IMG/VR virus record: IMGVR_UViG_3300046491_000464
Span: 1 to 41,098 of that record
Reading direction: 5' to 3' (one strand)
Origin: a virus
Length of the DNA stretch: 41,098 bases
Under the pieces are notes generated by a model, which was not told where the DNA came from, made no database searches, and worked only from the letters and a program-made list of their open reading frames with translations. The translations under genes were made by a program, and so were the position numbers. Numbering within the stretch: the first letter of the stretch is position 1; every line of letters begins with the position of its first letter. Shown one piece after another: positions 25,168 to 32,749 of this stretch.

Positions 25168-25959
25168 TTACGTTGCTTGCAGCAAGGCGAGCAGGTTGAT
25201 GTTTGCCTGCCTCATGCATGGGACTGGGATAGCCGGCTCTGGCGGGGCGGCCAGCTCGATCACTGCGACCGGCGCCGGCTCCTGGATTGGCTCTGGTTGA
25301 GTGTTCACTGGGGCGGCCGCCGCTGGCGCATGGATGGCGGCCGGGGCTTTTGCGAAGGCCGCCAGGTTCCAGGTATTGCCGACCTTAGCGGTAGACTGCA
25401 GCCGGTCGACGAAGCCGGCAGCGATGGCTTCGCCCGCGTCGAACCAGGTTTCGGCTTGCATCCAGGTGATGATCTGCTCGGTGGTCTGGCCAGTTTCGGC
25501 TGCGTACTCGGCGATGATCGAGCCCTCGACCTTTTCGAGAAGATCGGCCGTCTTGCGCAGATCAGCCTTATCGCCCCACGCCATGCCGCTGGCGTTGTGG
25601 ATCATGAAGAAACCGCCGTCAGAGATCTCGACCTCGTTGCACGCCAGCGCAATGCTCGTGGCCGCGCTGGCCGCCAAGCTGTCGATGTGCGCAATGGTCG
25701 TGCCGGTGAAGCGCTTGATGGCCTCGATAATGGCGCGCGATTCGAACACGCTGCCGCCTGGCGAGTTGATGCGGATGTGCAGGACCGGCGCGTCGGCAAC
25801 CTGGTTCAGCGCGGCGATGATCGAGTTGGCGCTGACGCCCCAGTATGGGTCGATGATGTCGTAGATGTAGATCGTGGCCCCTGCCTCGTTGCGCACCAGG
25901 TTGGAGACTTGCTTCTCGCGCTTGGCGTTGTCCATGCAGAGTTGGAGAATTTTATTCAT
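25168..25959 (-). CDS. ClpP-like prohead maturation protease
   Basis: This 263-residue protein has the ClpP/S14 fold: RINSPGGSVFES (residues 63-74), the nucleophile in SLAASAATS with Ser98, and His121 in FFMIHNASG. A Pro/Ala-rich C-terminal tail (about 205-250) follows. It cuts the capsid delta domain and scaffold. The tail may itself serve as scaffold. It overlaps the portal stop by 4 bases. The portal-protease-capsid order is standard for HK97-type heads. Confidence 0.93.
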   Translation of the reverse strand: MNKILQLCMDNAKREKQVSNLVRNEAGATIYIYDIIDPYWGVSANSIIAALNQVADAPVLHIRINSPGGSVFESRAIIEAIKRFTGTTIAHIDSLAASAATSIALACNEVEISDGGFFMIHNASGMAWGDKADLRKTADLLEKVEGSIIAEYAAETGQTTEQIITWMQAETWFDAGEAIAAGFVDRLQSTAKVGNTWNLAAFAKAPAAIHAPAAAAPVNTQPEPIQEPAPVAVIELAAPPEPAIPVPCMRQANINLLALLQAT

Positions 25960-27272
25960 GGCGCTGGCGTTTCCTCGGTTACTGTTTTATTAGCCGGCTT
26001 GCCGGTGTCGCGCGGCGCGCGATAAAGCTCATCGCCGCCCGGCACCGGTGGCAGGCGCTTGATGCGGCGCACTTCGTTGACCGCCATATGCGCATCGCCA
26101 CTGCCAGGCCCACCCAGCGCCGAGCGGAAATAGTCGCCCTGAGCCTTGATGTCGCCTTCGTAGAGTGCGTCGCGATAGAACTCGACGAAGCGGCCGGTAT
26201 CGCGCGGGAACAATTTGCGGTTTAATTCCTGCTCGATTTTGCGCAGCCAGGTCTGTAGGGTGTACTGAACAAAGGCGCGGCCGATACTTTCGATTCCGGA
26301 GCCCCATGAGGTTGCGCCGGTCGACTCGTTGATCATGAAGCCGGGAACGCCGAACGCGCGCGCCACGTCGAGCACCTGGAATTTTCTCGCTTCGAGCAGC
26401 TGAGCATCCTCCGCCGACAAGCTTATTTCCTTCGCGGTGATGCCCTCGGTAAGCACCAGCGGCAGGCGGTGCGCGTTCTTCAGCCCGGCGTACTTATTAG
26501 CAAAGGCCACTTGGAGCGCAGAAACCTGCTCATCATTCATCTTTGCGGCCGCCTGCAAGATGATCGAAGGGTGTGCGCCATTCTCGAAAAACTTGCCGCT
26601 GTATTCATCCATGGCCAGGGCATTGCCGATGGCGTTACGTGCGCCCCATTGAATAACGGACATGGACCTCATCGTCGCATCGTCAAATCCCAGGCCGGGG
26701 AAATGCAGAATGTCGGACGGATCGAACCAGGTGGTAATACCATGCGATGGCAGACAGACGTAATAGCGCACGCCCCCGGTTCCGGGATCGCGGACCGGCG
26801 AGACGGAGCCCCATGGCAGGGGCAAGAATTCTCGAAACCCTCCAGTGAAGCCGCGTCGGATCAGCGTGTACGCGTCGCCGCGCAATAGTTGCGCCATGCT
26901 CACGCCCTCCCACCAGGAGGCAGCAGTGTATTGAGGGCTTGGCTGTTCGTTCAGTTTGTACCAGAGATCACTACGCGGTAGCCGTGCAGGGATATCACCG
27001 CCAGTCAGCTGATACTCATGGATCGGCATGTTGACGATCGCACCGCTGATTTTAGCGACACATGCAGCGACCGTTGACACGCGCATGGCGGTTGTAGCCG
27101 AGACTGTGGCACCGGAGGACGCCACACCGAAGGCTTCCATAACTTCATCGCTATAGGTCACATTGCTAACCCGTCGCGCCGCCTCCTGCTCCGCCCGCCA
27201 GTTCGTGAGAATCGGAGAGCCGGGTGCTGCGGCGCGACGCTGCACTTCGTCCCATGATGTGTTTTTTGTCAT
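25956..27272 (-). CDS. Portal protein, HK97 family
   Basis: This 438-residue protein has the HK97 portal pattern: VSTVAACVAKISGAIVNMPI, then LLRGDAYTLIRRGFTGG, WFDPSDILHFPGLGFDD, and DVARAFGVPGFMINESTGAT with SWGSGIES near 320. The dodecamer forms the DNA gate at one capsid vertex. Its end overlaps the protease start. A terminator stands just upstream (27287-27307) and the Shine-Dalgarno is weak. Confidence 0.95.
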   Translation of the reverse strand: MTKNTSWDEVQRRAAAPGSPILTNWRAEQEAARRVSNVTYSDEVMEAFGVASSGATVSATTAMRVSTVAACVAKISGAIVNMPIHEYQLTGGDIPARLPRSDLWYKLNEQPSPQYTAASWWEGVSMAQLLRGDAYTLIRRGFTGGFREFLPLPWGSVSPVRDPGTGGVRYYVCLPSHGITTWFDPSDILHFPGLGFDDATMRSMSVIQWGARNAIGNALAMDEYSGKFFENGAHPSIILQAAAKMNDEQVSALQVAFANKYAGLKNAHRLPLVLTEGITAKEISLSAEDAQLLEARKFQVLDVARAFGVPGFMINESTGATSWGSGIESIGRAFVQYTLQTWLRKIEQELNRKLFPRDTGRFVEFYRDALYEGDIKAQGDYFRSALGGPGSGDAHMAVNEVRRIKRLPPVPGGDELYRAPRDTGKPANKTVTEETPAP

Positions 27273-27286
27273 TGTGTTTCAGACAT

Positions 27287-27307
27287 AAAAAAGCGCCGTT
27301 GGGCGCT
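27287..27307 (-). terminator. Intrinsic terminator between TerL and portal genes
   Basis: On the minus strand AGCGCC, loop CAAC, GGCGCT is followed by six T and ATG. The U-tract lies 15 bases before the portal start. Confidence 0.78.
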
Positions 27308-27367
27308 TGCGGTGCTTCGTTTCTAGGCGGCCCCAAATCTCGTGCCGTACTCACCGCGCTTAGCGGG

Positions 27368-29056
27368 CTAATCCAGCGAGACAAACCCTTGCGTAATTTC
27401 GTTGGACTCAGCGCCGGAGATTGCCCGCGCGACCCCCATCAGCGAGGCCAATATCCCGTCGATCTTTTGGTGGGGCTTTTCCTTGCGGGGGTAAATGTTG
27501 TCCTTGGCATCCAGCTTGGCGACCACGTTCGAAGCCATCCAAGTGAGAACCGGGTTGCCATCGTGATGCACGCGGCCGGCCTTCACTGCCGCCTCGAATT
27601 CCTTCATCGGCAGGGACAGGTTCTTGACGGTCTGGCCCAGCTCGACTGCGAGGACGCCGTTCTTGGTGAGCCTCTGCTCCAGCTGCGCCGCGCGGTATGG
27701 GTCGAACACCACTTCGTCCGGGCCGTACTCACCGACGAGTGCCAGCGTATCCTCCTCGATCAGGTCGAAATCGATCTCCGCGCCGTCGTGCTGTTGAAGG
27801 AAACCTTCGATCACCCACTTGCGATAGGTGTTCTGGTTTTTCGTGTCGCCCTCGATTGCGCTTTCCGGCAGGTAGTAACTGCCGAACAGGTAGAAATGCT
27901 GCTTGCCGTCGATGATCCGGACGAACATCAACATGATCACGCACACGTCCGACCGGCTGGCCAGATCGAGTGTCAGGTAGCAGCGTTCACCCTTGAATTG
28001 TTCAGGCCGCAGCTTGCGGTCAGCGCACTTACCCCACTCCAGCAGATTCAGCCAAGCCGACTTGGCAGCACACCAGATGTTCAGGTGCTTGGTCTTGAAG
28101 CGGGTCTGCTTCGACGCGCTCTGTACCGCCTGACGCTGCTGGCTAAGGAGAAAATCCTCAGACACCGACACGCCGTAGTTCGGATTCGCCTTGCGCAGCG
28201 CAGCTGGCGCGTCCCACTTATCGCCCTCGTCGATCGAATAGATGATCGCGAACAGCTCTTCGTCGTCAAGCACGCCTTCCAGCATGCGTTTGGCGTCGCT
28301 CTCCTGGTCGAAGCACGGGCCCGCGATGTTGAATCCGGACGTCGTGATCTCCAGCAACAAAGGCTGGTCGCGCGCGCCCATGCCGGTTTCCATGGTGTCG
28401 ACCAAGTCGCTGGTGTCGTGTTCGTGGTATTCGTCCACGATCGCGCAGGAAGGTGACGAACCGTCGCCAGGCTTGCCGATAACAGGCTCGAATCGGGAGC
28501 CATCCTCCGGCGTTACAAGCGCTTTCGCCCACACTTCCGCGCCGATCAACTCGCGCAACTCCGGCGTGCGCTCGAGCATCTGGCGAGCTGGACGGAACAC
28601 CTCCCACGCCTGCTTTTCCGTCGTCGCGCCCGAGTAGACCTCGGCACCGAACTCGCCATCAGCAGCGAACATATAGAGGCCGATGCCGGCCGCGATAATC
28701 GACTTGCCGTTCTTCCTGGGCACGGCGATGTAGGCCTTGCGGTAGCGGCGGCGGCCATTTTTTCGGTGCTTCCAGCCGAATAGCACGCAGAAAATGAATG
28801 CTTGCCACGGCCGCAGAACGATCAACTCCTTTTTCTGGGCCCATTTCCCTTTGGTATGGGGCAGCAACTCGATGAATTCGCACACCATCTGGGCGTCAGC
28901 GATGTCGAATTTGTACTTAGCGCGGGCCTTTTTGCTCTTCTCAAGGTCGGTTAAATGCCGCTGGCATGCCAGTTTTACCCACTTACACGCATCGATTTTC
29001 CCCGCCACCACCTCGCGGGCGTAGCGATTCGCAGCTGTGACGTGAGGATTTGCCAT
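27368..29056 (-). CDS. terL: Terminase large subunit
   Basis: This 562-residue protein has an N-terminal ATPase with the Walker A-type PRKNGKS (113-119) and Walker B CAIVDEY (Asp208-Glu209). The C-terminal RNase H-type nuclease has Asp364 in LTLDLASRSD and a second acidic site in VVFDPYRAAQL. The length is normal for the COG4626 siphophage group. It pumps DNA into the prohead and cuts it. The small subunit gene lies just upstream, 3 bases away. Confidence 0.95.
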   Translation of the reverse strand: MANPHVTAANRYAREVVAGKIDACKWVKLACQRHLTDLEKSKKARAKYKFDIADAQMVCEFIELLPHTKGKWAQKKELIVLRPWQAFIFCVLFGWKHRKNGRRRYRKAYIAVPRKNGKSIIAAGIGLYMFAADGEFGAEVYSGATTEKQAWEVFRPARQMLERTPELRELIGAEVWAKALVTPEDGSRFEPVIGKPGDGSSPSCAIVDEYHEHDTSDLVDTMETGMGARDQPLLLEITTSGFNIAGPCFDQESDAKRMLEGVLDDEELFAIIYSIDEGDKWDAPAALRKANPNYGVSVSEDFLLSQQRQAVQSASKQTRFKTKHLNIWCAAKSAWLNLLEWGKCADRKLRPEQFKGERCYLTLDLASRSDVCVIMLMFVRIIDGKQHFYLFGSYYLPESAIEGDTKNQNTYRKWVIEGFLQQHDGAEIDFDLIEEDTLALVGEYGPDEVVFDPYRAAQLEQRLTKNGVLAVELGQTVKNLSLPMKEFEAAVKAGRVHHDGNPVLTWMASNVVAKLDAKDNIYPRKEKPHQKIDGILASLMGVARAISGAESNEITQGFVSLD

Positions 29057-29059
29057 GTA

Positions 29060-29458
29060 TCACGCAGCGCCTCGCTTCTTTACAAGCTTTTTGAATGAGT
29101 TTGCCGCTTCCTTTTTCGGTACCTTCACCTTCGACCGGTCAGAAGGGGTCATGCCGAACCGGCCCAGCAATGAATCGAGCCGGGCCAGCTTAGCCGCTGG
29201 GAATTCTGGGTTCACCCGGAAATCCGCCAGCAGCACCGCGGCGATTTCCAGCGCAATGCGGTCCGCACTGCCCAGGACGCCGACGTGACACGTCCGTGTG
29301 AAGTCCGCCCAGGCTACGCGCTGATCTTCGGTAAAACAGTCGGGCGGGGCGCCGACATCCCCTTCGGAGTTGGGTTCATCAGGGCGCGCGCGATTCGGAT
29401 TTTTCTTGAAGGCGCCGCGCGCATCGAGCACATTCGAGGGGGTGCGAGGTCTGCCCAT
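29060..29458 (-). CDS. terS: Terminase small subunit, P27 family
   Basis: This 132-residue protein begins MGRPRTPSNVLDARGAFKKN, typical of P27-like small terminases. A helical core follows (WADFTRTCHVGVLGSADRIA, LEIAAVLLADFRVNPEF), then a basic Lys-rich C-terminal tail. It binds the packaging site and loads TerL. The ATG at 29458 starts the family motif; the longer upstream frame overlaps the HNH gene and is out of character. Confidence 0.92.
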   Translation of the reverse strand: MGRPRTPSNVLDARGAFKKNPNRARPDEPNSEGDVGAPPDCFTEDQRVAWADFTRTCHVGVLGSADRIALEIAAVLLADFRVNPEFPAAKLARLDSLLGRFGMTPSDRSKVKVPKKEAANSFKKLVKKRGAA

Positions 29459-29502
29459 GGTCCGAAATCCAAAACACGAATTTTGTGGAAATAAAAAAAG
29501 AG

Positions 29503-29919
29503 TTACCCAGTCGGTCCTGGACGCGTGTGCCCCAGACTTTCGACGCGCCCCCCTCTTTCCGTCTGCGTCTTCGCGGCGTGGCAGGTCGGGCAGGCCGACT
29601 GCAGGTTCGCGTCGTCCTCGATCTGATCGTCCGTCCATCCCATCGCGCGCGCACGTTCCTTGTTGACCTTGTGGTCCACCTCGCGGGCAACGATGGTGCA
29701 GCCTGGTCCCTTAATCTTGCACAACCCACAGTCGCGTGACAGCACACGGGCGCGGCGCTTGCGCCAATCGGCGCCATACCCACGCTCGGTGCTGCTCTTG
29801 TCGCCGTGCGAGCGGTTCCAGCCAACGGCCTGCTGGGCGTGCTTCGCGCAGTAGCCTGGTTCATCGACCAGGGCGCCGCACGCCACCTTGCGGCAGACGG
29901 TCTTAGGCCGTGCGGCCAT
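29503..29919 (-). CDS. HNH endonuclease
   Basis: This 138-residue protein has the HNH pattern: a zinc-binding N-terminal part (CGALVDEPGYCAKHA), RARVLSRDCGLCKIKGPGC, EVDHKVNK as the first HNH element, and DDANLQSACPTCHAAKT with the late Asn and Cys pair. HNH proteins next to terminases help cut at the packaging site in many cos phages. The start may be ATG at 29919 or GTG three bases upstream. The overlap with the gene before it supports a tight operon. Confidence 0.92.
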   Translation of the reverse strand: MAARPKTVCRKVACGALVDEPGYCAKHAQQAVGWNRSHGDKSSTERGYGADWRKRRARVLSRDCGLCKIKGPGCTIVAREVDHKVNKERARAMGWTDDQIEDDANLQSACPTCHAAKTQTERGGRVESLGHTRPGPTG

Positions 29920-30235
29920 CACTTGCTACTGCGCTGACCTGCGACATCGTCATGCCGCCATCCAGAACCATGATGTGCACATCGACGCCCAGCCCAGCGC
30001 GCACAGCGGTGACCATATGGCCGCGCTGCTCCATGGTAATGCGCTGCGGAGTGGTCAGCACCAACGTATCGTTAGCGGTCAATTCCAGCTTCGCCACTGA
30101 AGCGCACAGGACTGCGGCGTCCTTGTGATCGCGTGCCATGGCGACGATCTCGGACCACTGCGTGTGCAGTGCTGCCACGCGCTGCTCCGCATCAGCCAGG
30201 CCCTCGATCTCCATCTTCAGTTTCATTTCAGGCAT
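29903..30235 (-). CDS. Hypothetical phage protein at the head of the late operon
   Basis: This 110-residue protein begins MPEMKLKMEIEGLADAEQRV and has QRITMEQRGHMVTAVRAGL and VHIMVLDGGM. It seems to be a mixed alpha/beta, coiled-coil N-terminal protein. GGAG lies 6 bases before the ATG at 30235. It overlaps the genes on both sides. No function is assigned. Confidence 0.65.
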   Translation of the reverse strand: MPEMKLKMEIEGLADAEQRVAALHTQWSEIVAMARDHKDAAVLCASVAKLELTANDTLVLTTPQRITMEQRGHMVTAVRAGLGVDVHIMVLDGGMTMSQVSAVASDGRTA

Positions 30236-30434
30236 CTTGCTCTCCGTTGTGATTGAGTGGCACCTGCGCAGCCGTGGCGCTGGCGGACATACCCGTCAGG
30301 CCGTAGCCCTTGGCGCGTAGGATCTCGCGGGCCCGCGCGGCGTCGCTGAGCTGAACGACCAGCTGCTCCAGCACCGTGCCGTCGGCCGCGTGCACGGCGC
30401 GCACGATCAGGTCGCGGTAGTGGTGCGGGTGCAT
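30228..30434 (-). CDS. Hypothetical small phage protein
   Basis: This 68-residue protein begins MHPHHYRDLIVRAVHAADGT, then VLEQLVVQLSDAARAREILR and KGYGLTG, which has normal protein composition. No good Shine-Dalgarno precedes 30434, but the 41-residue membrane ORF overlaps it by 28 bases, so translational coupling is likely. A longer in-frame GTG start at 30539 would add 35 residues of odd composition. Confidence 0.55.
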   Translation of the reverse strand: MHPHHYRDLIVRAVHAADGTVLEQLVVQLSDAARAREILRAKGYGLTGMSASATAAQVPLNHNGEQDA

Positions 30435-30532
30435 GTGTATGGCCAGGTGCTGGTGGGCGCGCGCGGCGCGGCGGGTATTGGTGCCGGCTTGTCGGCGCTG
30501 AAAAGAATCAGCATCAACGCGAATAGCGACAT
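30407..30532 (-). CDS. Tiny membrane protein overlapping the next gene
   Basis: This 41-residue ORF begins MSLFALMLILFSADKP, a single hydrophobic segment, followed by a Pro/Ala/Thr-rich tail. GAGG is ideally spaced before the ATG at 30532, better than any alternative in the region. It would be the first gene of the late transcript, right after the terminator at 30547-30580. The role is unknown, and it could be a leader peptide. Confidence 0.45.
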   Translation of the reverse strand: MSLFALMLILFSADKPAPIPAAPRAPTSTWPYTCTRTTTAT

Positions 30533-30546
30533 GCGGCACCTCAAAT

Positions 30547-30580
30547 AAAAAGCCGCCAGACGCAATGTGCGGCCGGCGGC
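30547..30580 (-). terminator. Terminator in the late leader (tR'-like)
   Basis: On the minus strand GCCGCC pairs with GGCGGC, with an inner CGCA/TGCG helix, followed by five T and ATTTG. A second hairpin, GTCCGG/CCGGAC (30585-30602), stands just before it. The pair lies between the likely late promoter and the first late ORF, as expected for a Q-controlled leader. Confidence 0.7.
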
Positions 30581-30617
30581 GAAGGTCCGGATCAAACCGG
30601 ACGAAGAGACTCTATGG

Positions 30618-30626
30618 ACCATAGCA
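30618..30626 (-). promoter_or_regulatory. Candidate late promoter (extended -10)
   Basis: The minus strand reads TGCTATGGT, an extended -10. It lies within a palindrome, CTATGG-A-CCATAG (30612-30624). No good -35 is present, as often with activated or extended -10 promoters. The expected start near 30611 gives a leader of about 60-65 bases to the terminator. The assignment rests mainly on position after the Q-like gene. Confidence 0.35.
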
Positions 30627-30734
30627 CAGGGACCAAATAAACGGTATGTCCCGTATGCGAGATGCTCAAACGCTCAGCTTTGCTGATCATATCCCTCGGT
30701 GTACGGCCGATTCGTCGTGTGCTAGGATGGCTTT

Positions 30735-31070
30735 TTGCCAATTTCAATCCACATGGGCAACATTCAAATTACAACCTACCGTGGATGGGAAATCTGCACT
30801 TCCAGCCGTATCTATGAGACTGGAACTAGAATTTCCCGTCCCACCGAGGTGGCTGCCTTCGCCCATCTGTGTCAGCGCGGCGATGGAGACGATCCGAAAT
30901 TGAAATGGCGGAGCATGCGGCTCATCCCTACCAAGGGCGAGAGGTACTTCGATACTCATGAACTTGCGCACTCGCTGCTCCAAGCAGAAGCCAAAAGGTT
31001 CATCGACGACTATCTATTTGCGACACGTGATGCGACGCCAGAGATCATTCAAAAATGGATGCGGAAATAA
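30735..31070 (+). CDS. Cargo gene on the opposite strand between Q and the late promoter
   Basis: This protein of 111 residues (TTG start with AGGA 7 bases before) or 105 residues (ATG at 30753) is the only + strand gene between 3.9 and 40.3 kb. It has IQITTYRGWEICTSSRIYET, PKLKWRSMRLIPTKGERYFD and HELAHSLLQAEAKRFIDDYL. The His-Glu-Leu-Ala-His sequence looks like a zinc-peptidase HExxH but has no other support. GC content is lower than around it. The stop is embedded in a bidirectional terminator. Opposite orientation with its own promoter and terminator marks it as a moron; the function is unknown. Confidence 0.65.
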   Translation: MPISIHMGNIQITTYRGWEICTSSRIYETGTRISRPTEVAAFAHLCQRGDGDDPKLKWRSMRLIPTKGERYFDTHELAHSLLQAEAKRFIDDYLFATRDATPEIIQKWMRK

Positions 31071-31093
31071 AAAAGCCACCGCTTGGGTGGCTT
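31068..31093 (-). terminator. Bidirectional terminator between Q-like and cargo genes
   Basis: A perfect 8-bp stem (AAGCCACC / GGTGGCTT, loop 31081-31085) has a T-run on the minus strand after the stem and a weaker TTATTATTT on the + strand. It ends the Q-like transcript from the right and the cargo gene from the left. Confidence 0.85.
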
Positions 31094-31152
31094 ATTATTT
31101 CATTCCGTAGAAATCGGAAAGTAGCACAATATAACCCGAAGCCTAAAGGCGG

Positions 31153-31563
31153 TCAAGCAACTATTTTCGGTTGAGCTCGCTGCTGCGCCAGGCGGTCCTG
31201 CGCTGCGATATCAATGTCCTGCAACGCCTCCATCACTGCGGTATGAAGCGCGTGCAGGCGGTTGTACACCGTGACCTCGCTGCAGCGCAATTCCTGAGCG
31301 ATGCGCTTCACCGTGAAGTTGCCGGCCAAGTAGAACCAGTATGCGACATCGTACTGGGCTTGGTTCGTCTTCCTGATGGCGATGACGACGCCTTCAATTT
31401 CCAGCGCGGCGGCAGCCTCGGTGATGCGGCCGGAACCGCCTTGGGTGTGTATCTGCACCAGGTTGCAGTAACTCGATTGCGACGGGTAGCCAATTCCACC
31501 ATCAGTGCGCCGCTTGCACCAAATGGCCCATTCGATCATCCGCTTGTTGATGTATTCGATCAT
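31153..31563 (-). CDS. Phage Q-like antitermination protein
   Basis: This 136-residue protein begins with a helical part and GIGYPSQSSYCNLVQ, a sequence seen in small Q-type antiterminators. It ends with an HTH, YWFYLAGNFTVKRIAQELRC and then SEVTVYNRLHALH, similar to sigma-70 region 4. Such proteins bind the late promoter, join the polymerase and let it pass terminators. AAGGAA precedes the ATG. The position at the end of the early operon, just before the late region, fits. Homology to lambda Q itself is not visible. Confidence 0.72.
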   Translation of the reverse strand: MIEYINKRMIEWAIWCKRRTDGGIGYPSQSSYCNLVQIHTQGGSGRITEAAAALEIEGVVIAIRKTNQAQYDVAYWFYLAGNFTVKRIAQELRCSEVTVYNRLHALHTAVMEALQDIDIAAQDRLAQQRAQPKIVA

Positions 31564-31673
31564 GTCGTTCCTTTTCGTTTTGGAGATGGTGTTGTGGGCA
31601 CTTTTCGCGCCTCGCCTTGTCTATAACGGATGACTACCAATCATTGCGAACATCAATGCCTGATTGGCTCGCT

Positions 31674-32723
31674 TTAACGTTGCTTGCCATTTTCTTGCCT
31701 CGAAAACCCGATTTTTCCAGCTATGTTCGATTGGGCTTCGGACACCTTGCCCATGTCCTTTTCCAGATAGCCCATTGTGGTGATGTGACTCTTGTGCCGC
31801 ATCACCGCCTGGATGGTCTGAATGTTGGCGCCGTTCTCCGACAGCAGCGTGGCGAACGATCCGCGCAGGCGGTGCGGCGTGATGCCCTTGGTGCTGCACT
31901 TCCTGTTGGCCGCTTGCATCGGTGCGCGCGCGAACCCGGCGACGAACTGCGTGCCGTCCGGCCGTGCCGCTATCAGGCCTTCCTGCTGGCGCAGCGGCGT
32001 GAGGTGAGTCAGCAACCATTCCGGCAGCGGGATCGGTTCGGCCTCTCGCCCCTTCGTCACGCCAGGCGTATAGGTGCCGCGCTCCCAGTCCAACCACTCC
32101 CAGCGCGCGCCGGCCGCCTCGCCCTCCCGCAGGCCGGCGCCGAACATCATCCGGATGGCCGTGGCCACCGCGGGCGCGCGCATCGTCGCCGCGTCGATCT
32201 CCGCGAACCAGGCCATTGCAGCTTCCACCGGCAGGATCGCGCGCGGCCGCTTCTGCACCTTGAGCATGTCCACCTGCCACGGCAGCCTGGCGATGATCCC
32301 GCGCTTGACGGCCCAGTTGACCACCAGCTTCATGATGCGAAGCCAGTGATTGACCGAGGCCGGCTTGTGGTCCACCAAGTGCCGGTTGCGCGCCTTCTCC
32401 ATGCGGATGGTGGTCAGCGCGTTGAGCGGCAAGTCGGCCAGGTCGTACATGTGCAAGCGGCGGACCACGTCGACAGCTTTGCGGTGCGGCGCGCTGGCCA
32501 CCGGAGCCCGCGTCTCTTCCCATTCGGCGAACAGCTCGCCCAGCGTGGGTACCGCATGGCCGCCGTTGGCGCGTTCGAGAGCGTTTGCGTACGCGCGGGT
32601 GGCCACCTGCTCGGCGGCGCCCTTCTCCCTGAGCCGCGTGCTGCGCTGCACGCGCACACCGTCCACCTGGAACCGGTAGTGCCAGACCTTGCAGCCCTTC
32701 GGTTTAAAAACGTCAACACTCAT
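31674..32723 (-). CDS. int: Tyrosine recombinase inside the replication module
   Basis: This 349-residue integrase-family protein keeps the catalytic set: Arg199 (GLREGEA), Lys224 (VTKGREAEP), His284-x-x-Arg287 (HRLRGSF), His310 (MRHKS) and Tyr319 (TMGYLEKD). The N-terminal part has the AP2-like strand region (VWHYRFQVDGVRVQRSTRLR) and a SAM-like core-binding domain (about 60-140). A GAGGG Shine-Dalgarno precedes ATG 32723; a longer frame into dnaB is unsupported. It follows dnaB by 26 bases on the same strand, an unusual place because prophage integrases usually lie at one end. Confidence 0.9.
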   Translation of the reverse strand: MSVDVFKPKGCKVWHYRFQVDGVRVQRSTRLREKGAAEQVATRAYANALERANGGHAVPTLGELFAEWEETRAPVASAPHRKAVDVVRRLHMYDLADLPLNALTTIRMEKARNRHLVDHKPASVNHWLRIMKLVVNWAVKRGIIARLPWQVDMLKVQKRPRAILPVEAAMAWFAEIDAATMRAPAVATAIRMMFGAGLREGEAAGARWEWLDWERGTYTPGVTKGREAEPIPLPEWLLTHLTPLRQQEGLIAARPDGTQFVAGFARAPMQAANRKCSTKGITPHRLRGSFATLLSENGANIQTIQAVMRHKSHITTMGYLEKDMGKVSEAQSNIAGKIGFSRQENGKQR

Positions 32724-32749
32724 CGGAATTCCCTCGCCTTTTGTCAACC

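Noticed and set aside
27224-28456. 410-residue + strand frame opposite TerL
   Set aside because: It is a shadow of the terminase large subunit, with no start signal or recognisable motif.
30735-31070. HELAH in the + strand cargo protein as a zinc-peptidase site
   Set aside because: There is no third ligand or family context, so the motif may be chance; it is mentioned only as an observation.
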